DNA of 64,000 nucleotides from Microbacterium pseudoresistens (GTDB taxonomy: Bacteria; Actinomycetota; Actinomycetes; Actinomycetales; Microbacteriaceae), in the NCBI RefSeq assembly GCF_013409745.1, contig NZ_JACCBH010000001.1, positions 1,178,001 to 1,242,000 on the forward strand. The letters run 5' to 3'. The notes under the pieces are model-generated. The model ran no database searches and was not told the origin of the DNA. It saw nothing but the letters and a program-made list of their open reading frames with translations. Numbering within the stretch: the first letter of the stretch is position 1; every line of letters begins with the position of its first letter. Positions 59,578 to 64,000 of this stretch are shown piece by piece. Both the position numbers and the translations under genes were made by a program.

Positions 59578-60627
59578 GTGACGATCACCTCACCGGGCCC
59601 CCGGCGGGAGCGGCCCGTCGGCACGGCCGTCGCGCGACCGCGCCGCCGCATCCATCCGGGTATCGCCGCCCTGCTGGGCGCCGTGGCCGTGGGCGCGCTC
59701 GTCGCGATCGACGTGTTCGCCCCTTCGCTGTTCCCCGCGGCGCTGCCCACCCGCGTGCAAGACGGGCTGACGCTCTCGCTCAGCGTGCTGTTCGAGGCCC
59801 TCCCGTTCGTCGTGCTGGGCGTGCTGCTGTCGATCGTCGTGCAGGTGTGGCTACCCGACGGCGTGATCGAACGCATCCTGCCGAAGTCCGGATGGGCGCG
59901 CCGCGCCGTGCTGTCGCTGCTCGGGATGCTCATCCCGGTCTGCGAGTGCGGCAACGTGCCGTTCGCCCGCGGCCTGATGATGCGCGGCCTCGCGCCCGCC
60001 GAGGCCCTGACCTTTCTCATGGCGGCACCCATCGTCAACCCCATCGTCATCCTCACCACGCACGCCGCGTTCGGATGGGACGGCGGCATCCTCGTCGCCC
60101 GCCTCGTCGGCGGCTACCTCATCGCCAACCTCATCGGCTGGATCTACAGCCGCCACCCCGCGCCCGACGCCCTGCTCACCTCGCATTTCCGCGACACGTG
60201 CGAGCGGGTCGCGCACGAGCCGGGCACTCCCGTGCGCCGCAGCCTCACCCAGTTCCTCATCGAACTGCGCGCCGTCATGCCCGCTCTCGTCATCGGGTCC
60301 GCGCTCGCGGGGGGCGTGCAAGTGCTCGTGCCGCGCGACGTGCTGCTGGCCATCGGCGCCAACCCGGTGCTGTCGATCGTGGCGATGATCGCCCTCGCCA
60401 TCACCGTGGCGATCTGCTCCAACGTGGATGCGTTCTTCGCCCTGTCGTTCGCCTCCACCTTCTCGTCGGGGGCGCTCATCGCGTTCCTCCTCGTCGGCCC
60501 GCTCGTCGACATCAAGATGCTCGCGCTGCTGCGTACCACCTTCACCGCCCGCACGCTCGCCGGCATCGTCGCGGTGGTCATCCTCGCCGCGTTCGGGATC
60601 GGGATCGGGGTGAACGTCCTTGCCTGA
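59578..60627 (+). CDS. YraQ/DUF318-type permease
   Basis: The 349-residue membrane protein carries the family signature PVCECGNVPFARGLMMRGLA and then APAEALTFLMAAPIVNPIVI, with about eight spans and a second-half repeat VAICSNVDAFFALSFASTFS. It forms a conserved pair with the TIGR03943 protein downstream and is next to zur, suggesting metal transport. GTG 59578 is chosen; ATG 59539 would overlap zur by 32 bases. Confidence 0.85.
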   Translation: MTITSPGPRRERPVGTAVARPRRRIHPGIAALLGAVAVGALVAIDVFAPSLFPAALPTRVQDGLTLSLSVLFEALPFVVLGVLLSIVVQVWLPDGVIERILPKSGWARRAVLSLLGMLIPVCECGNVPFARGLMMRGLAPAEALTFLMAAPIVNPIVILTTHAAFGWDGGILVARLVGGYLIANLIGWIYSRHPAPDALLTSHFRDTCERVAHEPGTPVRRSLTQFLIELRAVMPALVIGSALAGGVQVLVPRDVLLAIGANPVLSIVAMIALAITVAICSNVDAFFALSFASTFSSGALIAFLLVGPLVDIKMLALLRTTFTARTLAGIVAVVILAAFGIGIGVNVLA

Positions 60628-61429
60628 GCCGCATGATGTCACCCGCGTCGACCGTCGCCGCTCCCTCGGCGGGCGCTGGCTGGGCGTGGGTCTCGCATCG
60701 GTCATCTCCGTCGTCACCCTCGTGCTCGGGCTCACCGGGCGCCTCACCCTCTACATCAGCCCCGAGTCGGTGTGGTTCGCCTGCGCGGCTGCGGTCGTGA
60801 CCCTCGCGGGCGCGATCTGGTCGTTCACGCTGCCGCTGGGCGCAGAGGCCGACCACGGGCACGACCATGACGCCATGGATGCGCATGATCACGACCACGC
60901 CGGTGGCGCGGCGCGCCGGGCGCTCGGCGCCACCGCCACCGTCGCGGGCGGCGTGATCGCCACCGGCATCGTGGCCGGTGCCCTGCTGCTGCCGCCTGCA
61001 TCGCTGTCGGTCGAGCTCGCCATGTCGCGCGATCCGGGAGCGGACGTGCTCTTCGCCGGGTCCGACGTGGTCGCCCTCGGCACGGCCACCGACACGAGCG
61101 GATTCGGGATCGGCGACTGGTCGAGCGTGTTCGCGACCTCGCCGCGACCCGAGACCTACGACGGCGCGGAGGTGGAGCTCACCGGCTTCCTCACCCCGGC
61201 CGAGACCGACGACGAGGTGCGGCTGACCCGCATGGTCATCACGCACTGCGTGATCGACGCGCAGCCGGCGGCCGTGCCGCTCGTGATCGAGAAGTGGCAG
61301 AGCGACTACGCCGTGGGCGACTGGCTGCAGATCACCGGCGTCGTGCGCGTCGACGACGCCGGAGCCCTGCACGTCGAGCCCACGCAGGTGACCCGGATCG
61401 ACGAGCCGGGAGACCCCTATGAGCACTGA
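60620..61429 (+). CDS. TIGR03943-family membrane protein
   Basis: The 269-residue protein starts at TTG overlapping the permease stop by 8 bases. Two N-terminal membrane segments flank a His-rich loop (HGHDHDAMDAHDHDHAGG), a third follows, and the C-terminal extracytoplasmic domain has VELTGFLTPAETDDEVRLTR, VITHCVIDAQPAAVPLVIEK and WLQITGVVRV. The family usually follows a YraQ-type permease and is often Zur-controlled. Its biochemical role is not known. Confidence 0.85.
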   Translation: MPEPHDVTRVDRRRSLGGRWLGVGLASVISVVTLVLGLTGRLTLYISPESVWFACAAAVVTLAGAIWSFTLPLGAEADHGHDHDAMDAHDHDHAGGAARRALGATATVAGGVIATGIVAGALLLPPASLSVELAMSRDPGADVLFAGSDVVALGTATDTSGFGIGDWSSVFATSPRPETYDGAEVELTGFLTPAETDDEVRLTRMVITHCVIDAQPAAVPLVIEKWQSDYAVGDWLQITGVVRVDDAGALHVEPTQVTRIDEPGDPYEH

Positions 61430-63002
61430 CGACGTCGGCCGGCCGCGGACCCGTGCCGAGGCCCGCGCGCTGCGCGAGGCCGAGGAGGCCGCGCAGCGGG
61501 CGAGTGACCCCGCTCCGCCTACGGTCGACGAGGCGCCCACCCCCGTCACCCCTCGGATGCCCGCAGGGCCGCAGGCGAGGCCGGAGCCTCAGGCGAAGCC
61601 GGAGCCGGAGGCGAAGCCAGGGCCGCAGGCGACGCGCGGGAACGGGCGCCGGTTCGGCATCGCGCTCGCGGCCGTGCTCGGCGCGCTCGTGCTCGTCGTG
61701 GCCGGCCTCAGCGCGGTGAGCCTGTTCCAGGGCCCGCGGATCGCGTCGGTCTCGGTCGACCCTGCCGCGGCGGTCGAAGACTCCGGCACACGCCTCATCC
61801 TCACCGCCAACCAGCCGCTCGCCGAGGTCGATCCGGCGCAGGTGAGCGTCGACCCGGCTGTGCCGTTCACGGTCGACACCGCCGGGCGCGGCCTGGGCAT
61901 CCGCTTCACCGTGCCGCTCGACGACGACACCGAGTACACCGTGACGGCGAACGACCTCACGGCGGCGGGCGGCGGCCCCGCCTCGACACTCACCACGAGC
62001 TTCCGCACCCCGGCTGCGCAGCTGTTCCTCCTGCAGCGCGACCCCGAGGGCGACGACGTGATCTTTCGCACCGACCTCTCGGGCGAGAAGGCGGTGCCCG
62101 TGTTCCGCAGCGAGAGCATCACCGACTTCCGCACCACCGACGACCGCCTCGTCGTGGCGACCGAGGTCGACGGCCTCTCGCAGCTGCGGGTGATGGACCG
62201 CGACGGCGCGAACGAGAAGGAGCTCGCCCTTCCCGGCACCGGGTACGTCGCACGGCTGCAGGTCTCCGAGCGCGGCGGGCTCGTCGGCTACACGTACACG
62301 GATCAGAACGTGAGCGCCGACAGCGGCCGCGCCGGCGTGCTCGTGACGCAGTCGCTGAAGGGGGGCGAGCCGACGATCGTCGAACTGCCCGACAACACGC
62401 CCAGCATCGCCGAGTGGCAGTTCGTGCCCGACTCGTCCGCGGCGCTGTTCATCGACTTCACCGGCACGCTGTACATCGACGACCGCTCGGGCGATGCAGG
62501 CCCCACCCCGCTCGGTCTCACGCAGACGATCGAGGGCATCTCGCGCGGCACATACACGGCCATCGTGCAGCGCGACTTCCAGCTGCTCGAGCTCGACCTC
62601 GCCGACGGGTCGGTCAGCCCGCTGCCGGCGTCCGAGCCCGACTTCGGCATCCCGCGGACGATCATCCCCTTCCCCGGCGGCACGCTGCGCCACACCACGG
62701 CGCGCGACGCGGCGGGACTGCCCACCGGGCAGGGCATCGTGCGGGTCGACGACGACGGTGCCGCGGAGATGCTGTACTCGGTCACCGGATCCGACGTCAT
62801 CGTGCAGGCGTGCGCCTCTCCCAGCGGCCAGTACGCGGCGATCGTCGTTGCGCCGAACCTCGTCGAGAACCGCCACGACCGCTCCCTCCTGCCGCTGCCG
62901 ATGACCCTCCAGATGCACATCCTCGACACGAGGACCGGTGATGAGCAGGTGGTGCTGTCGGGCTTCGACCCGTCGTGGTGCGCGACCGGGCCCCGGCTGT
63001 GA
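61419..63002 (+). CDS. Membrane-anchored Ig-like/beta-propeller-like protein
   Basis: The 527-residue protein has a charged N-terminus and a Pro/Ala/Glu repeat region (residues 50-72, repeats of EPQAKPEP type). One membrane segment (GIALAAVLGALVLVVAGLSA) follows, then an extracellular Ig-like domain (about 105-200) and WD/TolB-like repeats (GISRGTYTAIVQRDF, ACASPSGQYAAIVV). It overlaps the TIGR03943 gene by 11 bases, so it belongs to the same transcript. Function unknown. Confidence 0.75.
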   Translation: MSTDDVGRPRTRAEARALREAEEAAQRASDPAPPTVDEAPTPVTPRMPAGPQARPEPQAKPEPEAKPGPQATRGNGRRFGIALAAVLGALVLVVAGLSAVSLFQGPRIASVSVDPAAAVEDSGTRLILTANQPLAEVDPAQVSVDPAVPFTVDTAGRGLGIRFTVPLDDDTEYTVTANDLTAAGGGPASTLTTSFRTPAAQLFLLQRDPEGDDVIFRTDLSGEKAVPVFRSESITDFRTTDDRLVVATEVDGLSQLRVMDRDGANEKELALPGTGYVARLQVSERGGLVGYTYTDQNVSADSGRAGVLVTQSLKGGEPTIVELPDNTPSIAEWQFVPDSSAALFIDFTGTLYIDDRSGDAGPTPLGLTQTIEGISRGTYTAIVQRDFQLLELDLADGSVSPLPASEPDFGIPRTIIPFPGGTLRHTTARDAAGLPTGQGIVRVDDDGAAEMLYSVTGSDVIVQACASPSGQYAAIVVAPNLVENRHDRSLLPLPMTLQMHILDTRTGDEQVVLSGFDPSWCATGPRL

Positions 63003-63685
63003 CCGGGATGCGCCGCGCGACACGCGCCGACCTCGAGGGGCTCCCTGTGCAGGTAGCCCCGCGGCTGCTCGGCGCGCACCTGCGCACGGTCGTCGACGGG
63101 GTGGAGGCGGTGCTGCGGATCACCGAGGTCGAGGCCTACCACGGCCGTGGCACGGGTGAGACGCCCGATCCCGGATCGCACGCGCGCATGGGCCCCACTG
63201 CCCGCAACGCGACGATGTGGGGCGAGCCGGGGCACTTGTACGTGTACCTCAGCCACGGCATCCACTCCTGCGTCAACGTCGTCTGCGGGTCCGAGGGCAC
63301 CGCGGGCGGAGTGCTGCTGCGGGCGGGCGAGGTGATCGGGGGACTGGATGCCGTGGCCGGCCGCCGCGGTGCCGCGTCTCCGCTGCGCCCCACGGCGGTG
63401 CGCGATCTCGCCCGCGGGCCGGGCCGGTTCGGGCAGGCGTCGGGGCTGCGGCATCCGCGGCACGACGGCATCGACGTGATCGGCGGGGCGGCGAAGGAGG
63501 GCGCGATCGCCGAGTTGTGGCTGGGCGACCCGGTCGCCGACGTCTCGAGCGGGCCGCGCGTGGGGGTCGCCGGGATCGCGGGCACGGCGGCGTTCCCGTG
63601 GCGGTTCTGGATCACGGGCGATCCGACGGTGTCGCCGTTCCGCTGGGGACGCGGCGCAGCCGAAGCCGCCGCCATGCTAGACTGA
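62999..63685 (+). CDS. 3-methyladenine DNA glycosylase (AAG/MPG type)
   Basis: The 228-residue protein excises alkylated purines. Motifs: [40 protein letters not shown] with the catalytic Glu, [12 protein letters not shown] and [21 protein letters not shown] 62999 overlaps the previous stop (GTGA); ATG 63008 is an alternative. The family is monofunctional and acts on the AAG substrate range in bacteria. Confidence 0.9.
   Translation: MTGMRRATRADLEGLPVQVAPRLLGAHLRTVVDGVEAVLRITEVEAYHGRGTGETPDPGSHARMGPTARNATMWGEPGHLYVYLSHGIHSCVNVVCGSEGTAGGVLLRAGEVIGGLDAVAGRRGAASPLRPTAVRDLARGPGRFGQASGLRHPRHDGIDVIGGAAKEGAIAELWLGDPVADVSSGPRVGVAGIAGTAAFPWRFWITGDPTVSPFRWGRGAAEAAAMLD
63678..63683 (+). promoter_or_regulatory. 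-10 element (TAGACT) likely for rpmB
   Basis: TAGACT lies across the end of the glycosylase gene, 144 bases before the rpmB start. It would give a leader of roughly 135 bases that holds the hairpin at 63787-63806. Confidence 0.4.
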
Positions 63686-63786
63686 CTCCTTGTCTGTGCA
63701 CGCTCCTGTGCGCAGTTCGCATCCCTCCCTCTTCCCAGCGGCCCCGGTCGTGCCCGAAGAAGCGGGATGCCGACAAGGGATCTTGG

Positions 63787-63806
63787 GTGAGACCGTCCGG
63801 TCTCAC
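63787..63806 (+). promoter_or_regulatory. Perfect hairpin in the rpmB leader
   Basis: GTGAGACC at 63787-63794 pairs with GGTCTCAC at 63799-63806 around GTCC, about 21 bases before the rpmB ATG. It may take part in leader-based control of L28. No U-tract follows. Confidence 0.5.
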
Positions 63807-63827
63807 GGTATTGAAGGAGTCACCACT

Positions 63828-64000
63828 ATGGCAGCAGTGTGCCAGGTGACCGGTGCTGTTCCCGGCTTCGGTCACAACGTCTCGCACTCGCACCGCCGGA
63901 CGAAGCGTCGCTTCGACCCGAACGTGCAGCGCAAGACCTACTATGTGCCGTCGCTCGGCCGTAAGGTCACCCTGAACGTGTCCGCCAAGGGCATCAAGGT
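63828..64000 (+). CDS. rpmB: 50S ribosomal protein L28 (3' end outside window)
   Basis: The visible 57 residues read [20 protein letters not shown] and continue [20 protein letters not shown] and [11 protein letters not shown], a standard L28 N-terminus. The GAAGGAG ribosome binding site lies upstream of the ATG. Only one early Cys is visible and no CxxC pair is seen, so it does not look like the zinc-binding form. The gene continues beyond the window edge. Confidence 0.95.
   Translation, partial: MAAVCQVTGAVPGFGHNVSHSHRRTKRRFDPNVQRKTYYVPSLGRKVTLNVSAKGIK

Noticed and set aside
1..64000. CRISPR array or tRNA genes
   Set aside because: No regularly spaced identical repeats with unique spacers and no cloverleaf-like segment were noticed on reading; a tRNA scan was not possible here.

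Overview
The window is high-GC actinobacterial DNA. Housekeeping gene order (rpsF-ssb-rpsR-rplI-dnaB), lipoprotein signals, Zur-type zinc genes and many leaderless TANNNT promoters placed 6-8 bases before GTG/ATG starts point to a Microbacterium-like member of the Microbacteriaceae. This assignment is an inference from gene content and style; no marker gene was compared.

Layout. Bases 1-17352 are ordinary chromosome: the end of a TetR-type regulator, CCA tRNA nucleotidyltransferase, a VapBC-type toxin-antitoxin pair, a PadR/membrane-protein operon, a complete peptide ABC importer whose two ATPases are fused, a cation diffusion facilitator, and the S6-SSB-S18-L9 operon followed by DnaB. The rplI-dnaB spacer carries a cluster of DnaA-box-like 9-mers. 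From 17353 to about 39812 lies an accessory island. It opens with a truncated IS3 transposase, an intact IS3-family element (18080-19381) with perfect 26-bp ends, and a frameshifted LysR remnant. It then holds two divergent operons around a FadR-type GntR regulator. The left operon encodes MmgE/PrpD, two CaiB CoA-transferases (one apparently without the catalytic Asp), an enoyl-CoA hydratase, a metallo-beta-lactamase-fold hydrolase, an SDR, a carboxymuconolactone decarboxylase-like protein and a 3-hydroxyisobutyrate dehydrogenase-like protein. The right operon encodes a tripartite tricarboxylate transporter (TctCBA), a CapA-like protein, two Cys-less thiolase/Zn-ribbon-OB pairs, a second hydratase, a fused SCOT-type CoA-transferase, a duplicated EthD-like protein and an amidohydrolase. 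Together they look like uptake plus CoA-dependent degradation of an unidentified organic acid, perhaps with retro-aldol rather than thiolytic cleavage.

Just beyond the island is the most striking system: a reverse transcriptase (40291-41667) with a YADD centre, a VTG motif and an NxAxH-like motif. It is preceded by a non-coding RNA region (40093-40255) whose two ends can pair over 18 bases and which encloses further hairpins. This is the architecture of a retron. No recognised retron effector is adjacent, and the reverse transcriptase has a long N-terminal extension.

Bases 41719-64000 return to chromosomal genes: an alpha/beta hydrolase, a second RHH-PIN toxin-antitoxin pair with a palindromic operator, a glyoxalase, a cupredoxin lipoprotein, a J-domain protein, purB (apparently starting at CTG), a low-molecular-weight phosphatase, a WXG/lipase-like pair, hisC, a branched-chain 2-oxoacid dehydrogenase operon, a Zur-boxed zinc ABC transporter followed by zur, a permease and a TIGR03943 protein, a 3-methyladenine glycosylase and the start of rpmB.
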